This document shows positions 1 through 13,565 of a DNA stretch of 64,000 bases, piece after piece (within the stretch, counting starts at the first letter, position 1; each line of letters opens with the position of its first letter). The notes beneath the pieces were generated by a model, which worked only from the letters and a program-made list of their open reading frames with translations, was not told the DNA's origin and searched no databases. The stretch comes from Neodiprion pinetum. Lineage: Eukaryota; Arthropoda; Insecta; Hymenoptera; Diprionidae. The position numbers and the translations under genes were made by a program. The stretch spans positions 27,506,607 through 27,570,606 of the forward strand of contig NC_060235.2 of NCBI RefSeq assembly GCF_021155775.2, given 5' to 3'.

Positions 1-632
1 TCATCGCCAACAAAGCTGATTTTTCAACAAATTCTCAACGTGCCACAGAAATTTGATGTCGTTAACAGTTTTCATAAAATGTTTATAAAAAATATACAAG
101 AATTAATGCGATAAAGAGTAGGTACAACGATTCGGAAACTTGCAGCGTATGAGGGCGATTTGCAAAGTGGCGAGAAACTGTGAACGGCGAGTGCAGTAAC
201 GAGAGACGAAATTTATTCAACTTTCACAAAAAAATGTGGACCTCAAATTCGTACGAGGCGTAAATATGGGACGTCATCGGTCCACGTATATTGCGGGTGT
301 CTGGAAACGGCCGATGAGCCAAGTCGTATTAAGATGTGCGCAGCTTGCGTGAGAGTCGTGTGATTACTGTAGTCGAGTCGAGTCGTTCGATGCATGGGTT
401 ATACGGTCGAATGGCACTGGAATTCGCGCTACTTGAGTTAAAAGCAATCGCTCGTTTTGAATCGGGCACACCGTTACATTCAACGCTATGTACTTAAATG
501 TATTTGTTCATTGCATAAATGTGACGTACACGCGCCGCGCATACGCGATAAGTATGACAAATTATTTTTAACCTTATCGGGTTTGACGAATCGCTACGGA
601 AATCTGAATGATAATTTCGTTTTTTCTTCGAA

Positions 633-655
633 TTTTTTTTTTTTTTTTTTTTTTT
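633..655 (+). repeat. Poly-T tract
   Basis: Uninterrupted run of about 23 T, possibly the A tail of an old retroposed sequence on the minus strand, though nothing recognisable adjoins it. Confidence 0.85.
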
Positions 656-1800
656 CCCCGAACCAAATATTTATACAATATGAAAACGACCGTGCACTTG
701 TTGTTTCGTGGAAAATTTTTGTAAAAATATAAAAATATACCTAGTCACAGAAGGAATGAGGTGAAAATTTACGACCAGTATTATAAGGAAACCCGTTTCT
801 CTGCACAGCAGGAAAATCTTTCCGGACCTTGTGACGTGAGAGGACTTTTGCTCGACGGAAATACAAGAACGGCATACATATATTTTGAAAATTGAAGACT
901 GAACAAGGGCTGGGCGATTAATATATAATTCGCAGACTCATGGTTTAATTATTCTACCAATCAATCGGTGTTTCGATCAGTCAATTCAACGGCCTTATCG
1001 ATTTTCTGTTTCTTTTTTCTTCGATTAACCGATTAATCGATCAATTGGAAAATGCGGTTGATCGAAGTCTGCAGTCTGAGAAAACCAAGTGGCGATATGA
1101 TTATGACTGAAGTAATCTCAAGGTCAACGTTTTTCCCCCATTGAGAAAATTAAACCGGAGGCGGTTCGAGCACCGATTATTATGATTATTGCGATTATAG
1201 GTTCCCGGGTAAACGAGATCCGATTATTATATCTCCTTGGTATTTGGTAGGTAGGTCCTTTTTCTCGGAACAATTTTAATACTCTCCATCCCGCGAGTCG
1301 AGCGAGTCGATAGAATTGCTGGCTGCGCAGGCTCTTTTGGACGAAGGCAATCGCTCAGGGCGCGAAGAAGCCGAACCTGTTCGAAACGCCCGCCCGCCCA
1401 GTCGAAAGAAAAAAAAGAACGAAGAAGAGACGAGCTGCATGGAGTTTTATATTCGGCGACCTCTTTAAAATGCAGTCAGTAGGTATCGGAGCCGTAGAAA
1501 CTTAAAGGAAAGCTGAAAGACGGGATGAGGCAACTCGATCGTCGCTCGTCCCCGTATGAATCGGGTACTCGAACCGCCATCTTTTCATCTCAGTGTCGTT
1601 AAAAGGCGGACAATATTGCCCGCGAATCGCGCTAAAGAATTTCAAATTTTCGGTAATTACTGCGACTCGCAATCAGCTTTACAATGAGTATGAATCACGT
1701 TGAAATAAAAATCACCGTTATGCAGATTCAGAATTTTTTTTAACTTTCAAGGTACACTCAGAGAAATTCTTATTTCCGGTTACCGCTCATTTCCTCCTTA

Positions 1801-2000
1801 ACTATTTTCATTTTTTACCACAATCGGAAAATATAGTTCTAGGTAGAAAATGAAAATTAGTTTTCTAGCTGTTACCGGAAAGTCTAGCATCCGTTGCTAT
1901 TCTTTCTCATTACGATCACTGTTGCTATATTTTCTTGTAACGGTTGCGAAAATTTAATGCTTGCGCAACAATAAATTGATTTTAAAGCCTGGTTTAACTA
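1801..2000 (+). repeat. Old dispersed repeat, copy A
   Basis: About 200 bases align by eye with copy B at 6463-6680 in the same direction and with part of a copy at 25301-25430 in reverse. Shared landmarks include gttctaggtagaaaatgaaa, ttacgatcact and gcaacaataaatt. No terminal repeats or coding frame are apparent, so the class is unknown. Confidence 0.6.
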
Positions 2001-5000
2001 AAAAAGTAGAGTAAACCTCAGAAACTGATTTTGCGTTGCAATTACCAAAAAAGGATCGAAAATAGCGCAAAATGGTTAAGTGTACCTGGTTTTTCGTAAT
2101 TCAATTAGTATTCAAATAATTTTCTTAACGATACCTGTTTTACTGAATTTTTCTAGTTACTATAACAAATGAAATTTTTCTCAGTGCACTAAATTTGCAA
2201 AATATGAGTTTTTTGATCCTCTATTAAGGTTTACTGCATTTCAGGTAATTTTAAAGCTGCGAAATAACGAGATCGACCTGAAATTGCACTGCTTAAATAA
2301 ATTCAAATTGTCAAGTCGAGTTCGCAGATGAAAAATCAATCTAAGCGTCCGTTATTCTTCGCATCGTAATAAGACTTACGTACTTTTGTCTAAACGCTTC
2401 CCACCTTCGACAGTTTCATAAAAATCAGTTATACTCCCGCGTTACGTATTCAGATTACATAGGTGTGTATAAATTACAACTAATTTGATAATTAAATGTA
2501 GAACGCGACGCGATAAGTGGGAGAGTTTTTATGACCGGTAAATGTACAAATTATTAATGCACACATAAGCTGCCTAAATCACCGTGTTCGGGTGACTAAT
2601 GATCGTTTAGAAATTCCGTTTCTCTTCTCTCAAAATCTTCAAGCAAATCGTAGAGTACGGTTGTTCATTACTTTACAACGACTATCGGTGTACGATTTGC
2701 GTATTAATTACCAAATGTTCGATCACAAGATGCATGCGCGACAAAAGTAGCCACCCGGATATTTTTGCGGTGCTCGTAAAAAGACTGTTATTAACGCTTA
2801 TTCCGTCTACCTTATTGCGGCGACAGCAGCGGTGAAAACCACAAAAATTCGTTCGGTTCACTAGACGCGCGGCGTCTTTGATTTTAATGAATCGTTAACT
2901 ACACCGTCTATGCCCAATTATACCTGTACCACTTTAACAATCATGGATTGTAATCGCAGTCGTGAGACTACTCGTTGTTTGTTGAAGACCCGCGGCTTTA
3001 CTAGGTCTCCTAATTCTGGCTCGCACCGTTGTATTATGATATTACAGGGTCAAGCAAAGGATAAAAAGACGATTCGACTATTCATTACTATAGAAAAGAG
3101 ACAAGGATATTACTTACGTCGTATGCGGTGATTAATACGTGTGTATATAACTTTACAAAAAGGGTATAAATGCCCGTTTAGATTCCTTTTCGGGAAAAAA
3201 AAATTGGGTTTTAGACCAATTCGCATAAATTAACGCCACGGCACTAGGTTTTATGGCTCGAACCGCAGTTTAACGCCTGCCTGAACTACCGCTCGTTACA
3301 CTAAACTAATTTCTCCGATGTAAAATACACCGAATAACCGCGCAACCTGCATTCGAGTTTCATTTGATTCTTACGCGTATGAAAATCGTGTTGCGGGTCT
3401 CTTTCGCTGACGCTTGCAATTTGTCGACGACATTTCACTTACAAAAATGCCACGCTATTTGGTTGAAAATGTGCAGCATGTTAATTACTGCACCTGTTGC
3501 ATAATAAATCATGTTACGCGGGTATAATGTGATGCGAGGAATCGTAAGAGTTGCTGACGTTTAGAAAGTCGATCTGCATGCGTAGAAATGAATCGGGAAA
3601 AGTTGCTTTTTGAATTTAAAAAATGAGAAGATCAAGTTTTATTTATTTTTTTTATGACAATAATCTGATTTTCCGTACGTTAAAAATGTAACGTATAGCA
3701 TACTTTTCCCATCTATAACAAGGGATTTCGTTAAACACTGCGACAAATCAGCGAGCAATTTATATTTGGACTTTCTAACGAGATCAGAGCATTATACACG
3801 AGAATTGCAGGCAACTTTCCTGAAACAAGTTAACTTTCAATCGGTATCCACACCGGTTTGTAATAGAAGTCTTTAGATTATAAACCACCTGAATCAAACT
3901 CGATCAGGGTAAAAAAAAAAAATCTCAGACTAGAGGCATGGAATTTACTGCCATTATGTACCTGTCTTTAGGTATATACCGTAAGGTATAAAGTTTCTCG
4001 GTACAAAATACTCGAACCATTGCGAAGATTCGTCGATTCAGATACGCGATAGTATAAAATCATTCTGCGACAATTTTTTACACCGATGTCTGTAACGAAT
4101 GCAAACGAATATTTGAAAAAAACGAACGAAACAACGCGACGTAATTGTGCCCGTCCTCAAAATGAATATCGAAGAGAAATCTACGCGTTGAAAGAAGTTT
4201 GCTCGCCGTTTGGCGATGACTCGTGAATTAGTTTCACAAAAATCATTCATACCGCTCGGGAACGCGCTTCTACACGTTAAAAACATAGAGTTTGAGCTCA
4301 GTCAGCAAGATCCGAGGCAATGAACTCGAGCAGAGAGCTTCGGGCGGAAATGTAAATGCACCAAGCAGCCTGTCTGAAAGTCCGATGCTTCCGATATTGA
4401 CCGATTTCTTAAACGTATCGGGAAGAATCGGAGAGCCGCTTCGGCCAAGAAAACTCGGAATGTATCGGTCAAGTGGCAAACAGATAAATATTTGCCTTTC
4501 GCAGCTGACCACTTCGCACAATTTCGTATCGAACATCCTTGGAGACGCGCAAACGCTTGCTTACTCGGTCATTTCAAAATGGCTGCAGGAAATTATACAA
4601 AACTCTTTATTCCTTCTTTTGCTGTAAGCGTTCGTGTTATAAACATTGTGCAGTTTTGTCGAACGTCTCTCATGATTCTATTGTTCACCTCTCGTTGCGC
4701 AACGGGCTTAAGGATCGTTTCCTCCTTTGGAACACGAAGCCAACCTTCGGCTTCTCAGTCTCTGGTCGCAAACTAACGCTGCCTCCGTTCCACCACGCTC
4801 TGAGTATACGGTTCTGTACGTTATAGCGGAGGCGGGTAGATAAACACACGTACAAGTATCCGGATTTGTACAGGGTGGTCCAGCTTCTCGGAGGAGAATA
4901 CAGGTTCCATCGAGTCGCTATTTATTCCCGGCACACTGAACTTGTCACATCACAACGGAGAAAAATCAGATACTTGTTATTCAAGGTTCGGACCATGTGT

Positions 5001-5859
5001 GACTCGTTGTGATTTATTGAATTTAGTTATGGAAATATCAACGAATAAAATGATTTTAAAAAATCCACTCGATTGTGGTGGAAACTTTTAAAGTCCACGA
5101 ATTTTGAGCCGAATTTTTTGATTCAGTTTAGTTTAGTTATTAGGGTCTTCAACTTTTTCATAAATAAAACGGTTTGTCGTATTATCGTAAGAGGAAATTT
5201 GGCAGGTCAAATTTAAAGATATTCTAAACATTTTTTGGCAGGCTTTGAACTTGCTGTATGATTTGTACGATTCCTATTTCGAATGAAGGAAGATAGTCGT
5301 TCTGATGAGAAATTCTCTCGATTCTCAAATACGTCAAATATAACAACTAGATCGATTGTTGTTAATCTATAGATCGAAATGAGGTTCATAAAGATTGAAC
5401 TTTTTAGCTTTTCGATTTTCAGCTAATTATTTTCAGAAACGATTACAGACTAACCTGAACCTGTATTTTTCTCATTCACGTTTAACAGCGATTTCGAATA
5501 ATCAAGCTCAGACATCCCATCGATCCCATTTCATTCCTAATGATTGGCATAAATTCAAACTATCCCATACACGAAAACATAATTCATCAGGCAATTAACC
5601 GTCCATTGCATAATTTCGCGAAAATCTAATCAACGAGACGACGGTAATCGAGTTCCTTTCTTCGGTCGTTAAAATTTGAATCCTCGCCGCTGAATTTTGT
5701 AAATCCGTGCGTGATCTCCAGAGGAAATTGATACTCTGAGCCACCCTGTACACAGCGATGGCATTATAACCCTAACCCAACCCAACGACGAGCTCACACT
5801 GCGCCCACGACTTGCAGCGGTGCAGCAGTACAGACATCGGCAGTGCACGGAGCGAGAAT

Positions 5860-6075
5860 ATGCTGCGGACGATGACGTCACTGCCGGTGGAGCATTGTTC
5901 TGCCGCACTTCGTGGAGTCTAGCGCGAGTTTAACGATCCTCGCGGCATCATCGACGGAACCCGAGGGGCCCAGAGGCCGGGACGAAGAGATCCTGGCGGA
6001 CGGCAGTCGCCTCCAACTTCGGGCCCCGTGCCCATGGGGCCCTCGGAGTCAGTCAGACGCAGCTTGCGTGGGTCG
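5860..6075 (+). other. GC-rich block, possible untranslated exon or promoter
   Basis: This stretch is far richer in GC than the flanks and CpG-rich. A frame of about 100 codons is open across it but lacks an upstream ATG and resembles no family I know. A short ATG frame beginning MGPSESVRRSLRG lies near its right end. Best read as a promoter or 5' exon of an unidentified transcript. Confidence 0.25.
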
Positions 6076-6462
6076 GATTACATTTCACGTGGGAATACAC
6101 GGACGCGACAAGACGTGTGGAAATAGGCATATTCTGCCGGAGAGAGATTTTTGGTTGTGGTTGTACCGCATGCACTGTTGAAAATTATTGGGGAATTTAC
6201 TAGATATTTATTTAACAAAAGAGTTGGCAGTTTCCGGAATCAGGCTGCAAGTTTACAAATTCGGTGCAGCGAAGTATGTTACTATGTATTTGTCTTAAAG
6301 CTGTGAAAATTTTTCAATTTACTTCGAATTTATTAAATTTGTTGTATTTTTAAATTGAATAAACAGTAAATTAATTGTGAATTCATCGTTTCGTATCCGA
6401 ATAAAACTTCTAATAAAGCGTAGGAAGTTCCAGTCGGAAATTTTTAACAGTATGCGCTCTGT

Positions 6463-6680
6463 GACTGTTTTCATTTTTATACCATAACCGAATAATATGG
6501 TTCTGGGTAGAAAATTAAAATTAGGTTTTTAACTATAACTAGAATATCCGATACGCATTACCATTCTATTCGATCACTCTCTATAATATATCGCTCCAAT
6601 TATACTTTCTTACAACATATTTCGAGAAGTTGATGCTGTTGCAACAATAAATTAGACGTTAAGACCTTGTTTGGCTGACA
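6463..6680 (+). repeat. Old dispersed repeat, copy B
   Basis: Diverged copy of 1801-2000, collinear from the attttcatttttat-like start to gcaacaataaatta and the cttgttt/ctggttt segment, with small indels. Confidence 0.6.
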
Positions 6681-7140
6681 ATGAATAAATATATAAATGA
6701 CTAGGGAAACAGATTGAACGCTGCAGTGACCAGAAAATGTGGCATTGGCAACCATAATCAGATTAAATAGTTACTTGTACTTCATTCTCTGGTAAGTCCC
6801 ACAATATTTAAACCGCTACCGTACCGATACCCATTTTTTATAGTCAAACTTTAAGAAACGAAATTCTTCTCACCGCGCAGAGACGCCCGAGTGTCGAGAC
6901 TCGGGCACACATTTTTTTGCAGTCCTCGAGCCAGCGAAAGAACCCTCATATGAATTAGGTACGTGTGTGCGCAGTGACACATGTGCAAAACACATGGAAA
7001 ATTGGTTGGTTGGTTCTTTTTCAAACTTGCAGCGACGACCCGTTCACGGCTCTCAGTTTGCACCCAGAGTGTGTCTTACCGTCAACGCTGATTGCCAATG
7101 GAATATTATAGTCCTGCATGAATGGCGGTGTAGGTACACG

Positions 7141-7178
7141 GATCGGTTTCGATCGGATCGGTTTCGATAGGATCGGTT
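7141..7178 (+). repeat. Short tandem repeat of GATCGGTTTCGAT type
   Basis: About two and a half units of a 15-16 base GATCGGTTTCGATCG-like sequence, followed by further gatcg blocks to 7198. Confidence 0.7.
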
Positions 7179-8699
7179 GTGGATCGATTACCGATCGCAG
7201 TGTATATGCGTATCGTTTCGGGCAGCTCGTTATTCAATTTATTCTCGTTAAGTCACTGTCTGTGAATTAGGATGTGGAATTTGGGAAACCCAAATTGACG
7301 AAAGCAATGAAGAAACTAATTTATAAACAGACACTTGTGAAGCCGAGTTTTATTTAAACAGAACAGCGACCGTATCCTTCGATGTAAAATTGTCAGGGTT
7401 CAATATGTTTTACGTACAATGAACGGAAGTAAAAAAATGGTCAAATATTTTTTCGGTATAAAAATTCCTGGCGTAGAGTCATCTAGGATCAGAAAAATAA
7501 TATAAGGGACTACTTTTTTCAGATTAACTTCTGTAGAATTTACCGAAAACTTGATTTGTCTGAAAACACAATACAGCAGAAAATTCACAGTTACTGCCGG
7601 TTAACCTTTTCCTGCTACCTCATGCTCCGAGTTTATACCAAAGCTACTAAATATTCCCGCTCAGCGTCGATATTATTATATTGAGATTCAATTTTCTTCA
7701 GATTGCGTAAAGTAGAGGGAAAAAAAAGTATGGAGGACCAGGTTGGGCGTTGTATATTTGTACCGACTTTCAGATGTCTCAGAGATCCTGTGACCGATGA
7801 TATAATTAATATTTAAAAGTGCTGTAAGCATTGTCGCTTTGCTCCGAATCTTTCGTCTGAGGGAATGAGGAGCAGAGGCCAGTTTGTGTTTTTTCATACG
7901 ACAAACCGGTTCGTATGATTTTTAACATTTTAGCCAACGGTGAGTGTGCGGATATATACGTCGTATACTGTATATATGCATAGTTTTGTAATACAATATG
8001 CTTCACGGGCGATTCAATAATGGCTCTGATTTAGATTAGAATATATGATTTTTGTCGTAAATGTTGAAAATGCGTTCTATCGATGCGCAATCACGAAAAA
8101 TCGGATTAAAAAACTAAAGATACTCGTGATATAAAAATTATCCCCGACTTCGCGAGTTCTCTTTCATGGCCGTTGGATGTTTGTACATCATACTTGAGGA
8201 TAAAATCTAACGAGAACAAGGAATCTTGAATTATAACGTAACGCGTGAGAAGCCTCGAATCAGGTTCCTTGATTCTCGGTACGGAAAGGACTTGAGGCAC
8301 TCGAGGACACTCGAGATTCCTCAAAGGATAATGTAACATATCCACGTATCGTAAGCATCCTGCGAGCTTTCAGCTCGGTTTCTCTCAAGAGTCAAGAGTC
8401 GAGTCAAGTCGCGATCGTGGGCCTTTCATCGTCACGCTTCGTTCACCGATTTTAAACCGATCCTAACCGTCTGCCCTTCCGACTTGCAAGGCGATTCAAA
8501 AATCATTCATTCATCATCCGCCTCGCACAATGCCTTGTATGAATTATACACGACTAATTTCTGCATCACAATGATTCCAACCATTGCCAGGGACTAGAAT
8601 TAGCCGAGCGAATGATCGATCGTGTTGCGTATGATATTTCACAGGGTAAAAACTCACCTTAAAATCCCTAGATCCCCATGACACTGTATCACACTGTAT

Positions 8700-9140
8700 A
8701 TCACAATAAAACTTGGGTCCGTGGTCGAGCGGATGAATCGGTTAGTAAAAATCCTATTCGAACGTATCCACAAGAGTAAAACGTGACTCGAGAGACGAGC
8801 AAAGGGACCTTCCGGTGTCTCGGGTGAACTGAAATCGTCCTGAGCGCGGCTCGTCGAGCGTCGATCAGCCTTTCCGATGGAAAGCGGACTTTGGGACTTC
8901 GGCTTTGGGCCTTGGTAAGGGGCCGCGTTTCGCTTCGCCCGGAGATTCGTCGGCGGCGCACGATACGCGCCTGCGCAAAACGGGTGAATTGTGCCTACAG
9001 CTCGCCCGGAGTTGCGCCGCGAGACGAGGTGGGAGTTTATTCCTATCCCAACCCCCGTGACGAGTCAGGTTCTCCGACCTGTTCCGTTCACCTGTGGCGT
9101 TGCCGTGTCGAGACTCTCAGGTGGCACCCGTCGCCTCGCC
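8700..9140 (+). other. GC-rich block with possible short first exon
   Basis: Base composition changes sharply to GC and CpG-rich. Near 8878 an ATG opens MESGLWDFGFGP and runs into CTTG|GTAAGG, a good donor site, so this could be a small first coding exon. No downstream exon can be assigned, so it stays a guess. Confidence 0.2.
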
Positions 9141-11252
9141 GGAAATTATTCCACATGCATGAAATCCGCAGTTGAACCATGCGTCTTGAGCCCCGATTAG
9201 TCCGGTCGCATCACCCTCGACTATTTCATTCACAATTCCCATTCTTCTTCTTCCTGCTGTTGTTATTGTTGATATTGCTAGTATTGCTACTTCCAGCTAG
9301 GCGAACGTCGCGCAAGGAATCGACGATCATCGCAACAGACGGTGCAGAATTTTGAAAGGACGTGCTGACCCACAAAGCCCTGTCACACTTTAGAGCCGGC
9401 GGTTAAACGCGGTCAGATAATATTCATTCTTTGGGCCAAAGATGATCATCGCTTCGATCATCGCGTCGCACAGATTTTACGGGGAGTTTTCTGTTAAACT
9501 CGCTACTCGACCTGTTTCGTATTCCTTTCTATACGCGGATGTTTAAAACGTAGCTTCGATTGCCAGTTTGCTGGCGTTGAATGGCGAGTTTGACAGAAGA
9601 CTCCTGATAGATGATACGGATTGTATGCGGAAAAAATAATTGGAAGCTCTAATGTCCGCGAGTACCGTTTAACGAAAGAAGACGAAGAGCGTAAGCCGTT
9701 GATGAACCGTCGAATTCACCCGTTCATTTCGTCTCGAGACTCTACACTCTGCTGCGTTGACATCATCGCGTCGATGATAATGATGATCATAATTATACGG
9801 AATTAAGTAGCGCGTTGTACGGATTACGTTTTACCTACTTGGGTCCAGACAAAGAGAGAATTAGAGATGGATTTATTACGCTCTGTGCCTCGGCCGAAGG
9901 CAAATAATGCATATGCATGAATTGCGATAAACAATTGGTGAGGAGACTATCTTGAGTGAGTTAGTCTCCGTGATTAAATGGTCAGAATACATACGAGTTG
10001 TAAGTGAAACTGGGATACAAGGTTTTGGCAAAGGAAGCGGACGTGACAAGGAAATAAGAAAATGTGTGTGCGAATTCAAAGATCGAGTCCTTGACAGTTT
10101 GACATGTCGTGACTGCACACTTCTAGTGATTGCTTCTGCTCATTTGTCTAATAGGATATTTTACATGTTGATTATACGTTTGATAAAATTACAAGATACT
10201 TAACGCTTTAATATTGCGATCCTTTCTCAGGCACAACGAATTGCAAGTTACAAATGTTCGTAAAAACTTAATCTTTTCTGTTTTGTTTCTTTTCTTTGAC
10301 ATCCGTTAATAGATTACTGCAAGTATTGTAATTTTTTGATCGAAAGTAGGGTTCGCACGTATCGACATATGATAATAAAATTCTCTGATAAACAAAATCA
10401 TGTATGTTAAGTTATTCCAGACGCTCTATTTCGCTGGAATGACATTACAGTCAAAATCTTGATCGATTTAGTTTGACGTTACAGCGATGCCCAACCTTCT
10501 CTGCATTGATATCGAACATTTTCGAAGCTGTTCCACTCTTTTTGTTCAGTTCACTGTCAGTCTATCCCTATTTCACGCCCACCCCATGAATTATGAAAAA
10601 GGAAATTTTCCACCCTGTCAGGGGTCAGATACCCCGGGTCGAAGACTGTAAACTGTAGCCAGTAGAAACCATTCGTAGTACCGATACAGCGCATGTACCT
10701 AACTGTACAATTAACAGCCTCATGAGTCACGTGAGGCGAACGGCGCAAGAGATTTAAAATGTGCATGAAGATCAGGTGAATGTATTGAAATACTGTAGCG
10801 CGTTATAAAAATATACGCTTCGGCACAGCGGGCTGAAATGTTAGATGGAAGTTACACATCCGTGGAAATAAAGAACCCGCAACACAATATAAATATACGT
10901 ACCCAATACCTATATTACGTGTGTGCTAGCCAAGGCGATTCGCCATAGGCACGATGTGCCTGTTTAGCGGGGAAGCATGTGTGTAACACAGGTGAATGGA
11001 TAAGCTTCCGGATGTTCGGACGCACATCAGTGATCGTCCCGCGCGTAGAAGAATGGCCGAGGCGAAACACGGACACCTGCGCATCGCGATGCGTCAGTGT
11101 TACGCCATCTCGTCTAATCCGAGGTCTGCGCATGCGCCGCACATGGTGCCCCCGACGATTGGTGTCGTAAGGGCCGAAGTGGGCGGACGTTTGGCGGAAA
11201 CCGAGCGTCGCTGTAAACTCTGGTAACTATCGGCCGAAGAATCTCCCAGGCG

Positions 11253-11300
11253 AATAAATAGACGGCCGGTGCGTGCAGACCGTCGCATCGGTTAGTCAGA
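11253..11300 (+). promoter_or_regulatory. Possible TATA-type promoter at the edge of a GC-rich block
   Basis: AATAAATAG at 11253-11261 is followed about 30-40 bases on by GTTAGTCAGA, which resembles an arthropod initiator. Upstream (10920-11240) is GC-rich and has several palindromic CG-containing words. A short frame starting ATGCTATTTGAGC follows at about 11300 but is not recognised. A transcript starting here would need exons I cannot identify. Confidence 0.25.
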
Positions 11301-12660
11301 TGCTATTTGAGCAAGTCTGGTCACGGCGTGCTGCCGGACAACGTTCGTGGAAACGGATGCATCGCCTTGCCGTACATGGCGCAGGCGTCGATTATATTTT
11401 CATAACAGAAGTTTAGTCGTCGATTCAAAAGTTCAGGCAGGAATAGAGACGACGATTCAAGTATTGTCCCTACAGGTGATATCCTGGGCGTTGACGTGTT
11501 TATTACAACCGAGTACATTCTAATAACTTAGTAAATTATCACTGAAATCTCGATCAGAATACGATCGGAATATGACCAGGCTATTCAGGCCAAAATATTA
11601 TACCGATAAAATTAATAATCACGTTCTACATGATTCAAGGGTCTGCGTTCATAACAACGGTTTTATGGTGGCAAGTTTCTTGGGGATGATCTGGTGTTCA
11701 GATTCCATCTTATGTAACTCACCTGAAGCTTATTAACACATACTGACAATGAAATCAAAATTCAGCTGCTTGGACAAATGTGGGATGCAACAGAATGCCA
11801 ATTGTGATATTGTGAATGAGGCGAGGCGGTTTTATAAGCGACGCGATCGAAAGTGAAAATCGACATCAGACTAGTTTCCTTTGAAAGTGAATTCTCTAAA
11901 TTCCAGCATTGCGTACTGCCAGTCCAGTATAGTGCATTCACGATCGTTAATACCAGCTGCAATGCGCAAGCTCCTTGATTTGCGTTGCCAATTTTATCGA
12001 TCTACCTATGTACCCACGATTTCTCGGAAATAGACGCGAGGTTTCAATCTACAGCTCAGATCATTCCGGTGCAAAATTACAAATGGTATTGAATTTGCAA
12101 TAATACTCTCAATCGAATTTTCACAAATACCGAAACCTTATATGTGGTAGTCTGGTGGAATAAGTTTTCAATTCTTTTATACGCAGAAACTCTCTTACCG
12201 CATTCATTTTTCATCAAAAAACAAATATGAACTTGACAAATATTGCAACCACTATCCAATTTTATTGCATTCTGTCACTTCATTCAATCGTATTTTGTAC
12301 TGCAATAAAAAAAAAAACCTTACATCAATTATAAAGCTGGAGCGTTCTTTTAGTTTACTTGCAGGTGAGAATACAATTTTTTAGAAATTCTAAGGCGTTT
12401 AAGTTTGTCAAAATGATCGGTATAGGGAAAACAATTTTCTTCTCGACAAAATTCGTCGATCGTGTCACACTCGTGTTTCGTTTTTGGGTCCTTTTGTAAA
12501 AAGCAAACATTTCGACATGTGGTTTCTCAAAGAGAATATTTTTCTAAGTAAAAATAAACCAAATATGAGTTGAGCGGGTTTTTGTATTAGCAGAGTCTTT
12601 GTGCTCCAGACAATTTTAAGAAATATTTTCGAACAATTCCAACAATAGCACGACGCGATG

Positions 12661-12690
12661 TTGTATAATACGATATTGTATAATACGATA
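12661..12690 (+). repeat. Two exact tandem copies of a 15-mer
   Basis: ttgtataatacgata is repeated twice without a gap. Confidence 0.85.
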
Positions 12691-13490
12691 AATTGTATTG
12701 ACGACGATTGATATGTAAAAACAAAGAAAATGATGACATTCTAATTGATAACTTCTGTGAAATTATGACAAATTGAACGCTATAAATCCGCAAGCGTATA
12801 TTTACTTTAACACAGAATTGAATGAGAAGTGCAAAGCTGTTTGAGCTGGGAAAAGACGTGCATTTTTTCGTGACGTCGAGATACCGGCTCACAACGATTA
12901 TTCCAGAGGTATTTCAGTCTTGTTTTTCCAAGTTGTTATGGAAGATCCGAGAAGGATAGATCATCGTTGACACAGACGCGGATGAATCAAATGGCATTGA
13001 AATTGAACTTGAGGTTCCGATAAGTATGAATTCCACAAAACTAATTCCACGCGTCGATAAATTTTTCATGCGTATGTATGCAGCGGCTACAGATAGTTGC
13101 TCCTTAATTGAAATTCTTCCACGTCGCTTTAGGCGCCTCTGGATGTACGGATTGGACGAACGCTATGCGCATGCAACAGAATTGTTATGATACCTATAAC
13201 TATACTCATAATATGCAATGCGGGATTAAAATATCAGTAAAAATACGCATGATCTTTGCCGATAATTGGTGTACTTTAAATTGCAGCATGGATTTCGTCC
13301 GCCTTACCATGCCATGTAAAAATTTCATCGAACATAACTTGGAATAAATCCCGTAGTATAGTATAAAAGATATATTATGTAGGTGATTGATAATAATTAA
13401 CTTCAATGACGAGATTGCAAGCAGCTACAACGGGTACAATAAAATGAAAGAATGTAAAATTCGAAAATTTGCTGATTTCGAAAAATTAAC

Positions 13491-13565
13491 GACGGAGCCA
13501 GGAATCGAACCTGGCGACTAGAGATGCTTTACCGGAGACTTACTCCACTAGACCACCTAGCCGTC
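13491..13565 (-). repeat. tRNA-derived sequence (SINE head or tRNA pseudogene)
   Basis: Read on the minus strand, these 75 bases have a tRNA outline: an A-box-like TGGTCTAGTGG, a perfect T arm CCAGG-TTCGATT-CCTGG with B box GGTTCGATTCC, and ends GACGG/CCGTC that pair for five of seven acceptor positions. The middle does not form a normal anticodon stem and loop; instead GGAG and CTCC pair. It therefore looks like a tRNA-derived SINE promoter region or a degenerated tRNA rather than a working tRNA. I saw no A-rich tail or clear duplication of flanking sequence, and no second copy in the window. Confidence 0.5.

Larger units (their letters stand above)
1..5850. other. Gene-free stretch
   Basis: AT-rich intergenic or intronic DNA. 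Apart from the poly-T tract and dispersed repeat copy A, I see only short frames on both strands, none with a recognisable domain or convincing splice pair. Confidence 0.5.

Noticed and set aside
412..435. Sequence aatggcactggaattc resembling the insect microRNA miR-263 family
   Set aside because: The seed matches but two internal bases are missing and the flanks hold no complementary arm to form a precursor hairpin.
4292..4627. 111-codon plus-strand frame
   Set aside because: No ATG at its start and overlapping frames on both strands are equally open; no domain recognised.
5766..5786. ccctaacccaacccaac, reminiscent of telomeric TTAGG repeats
   Set aside because: Only a few imperfect units, not an array, and not at a contig end.
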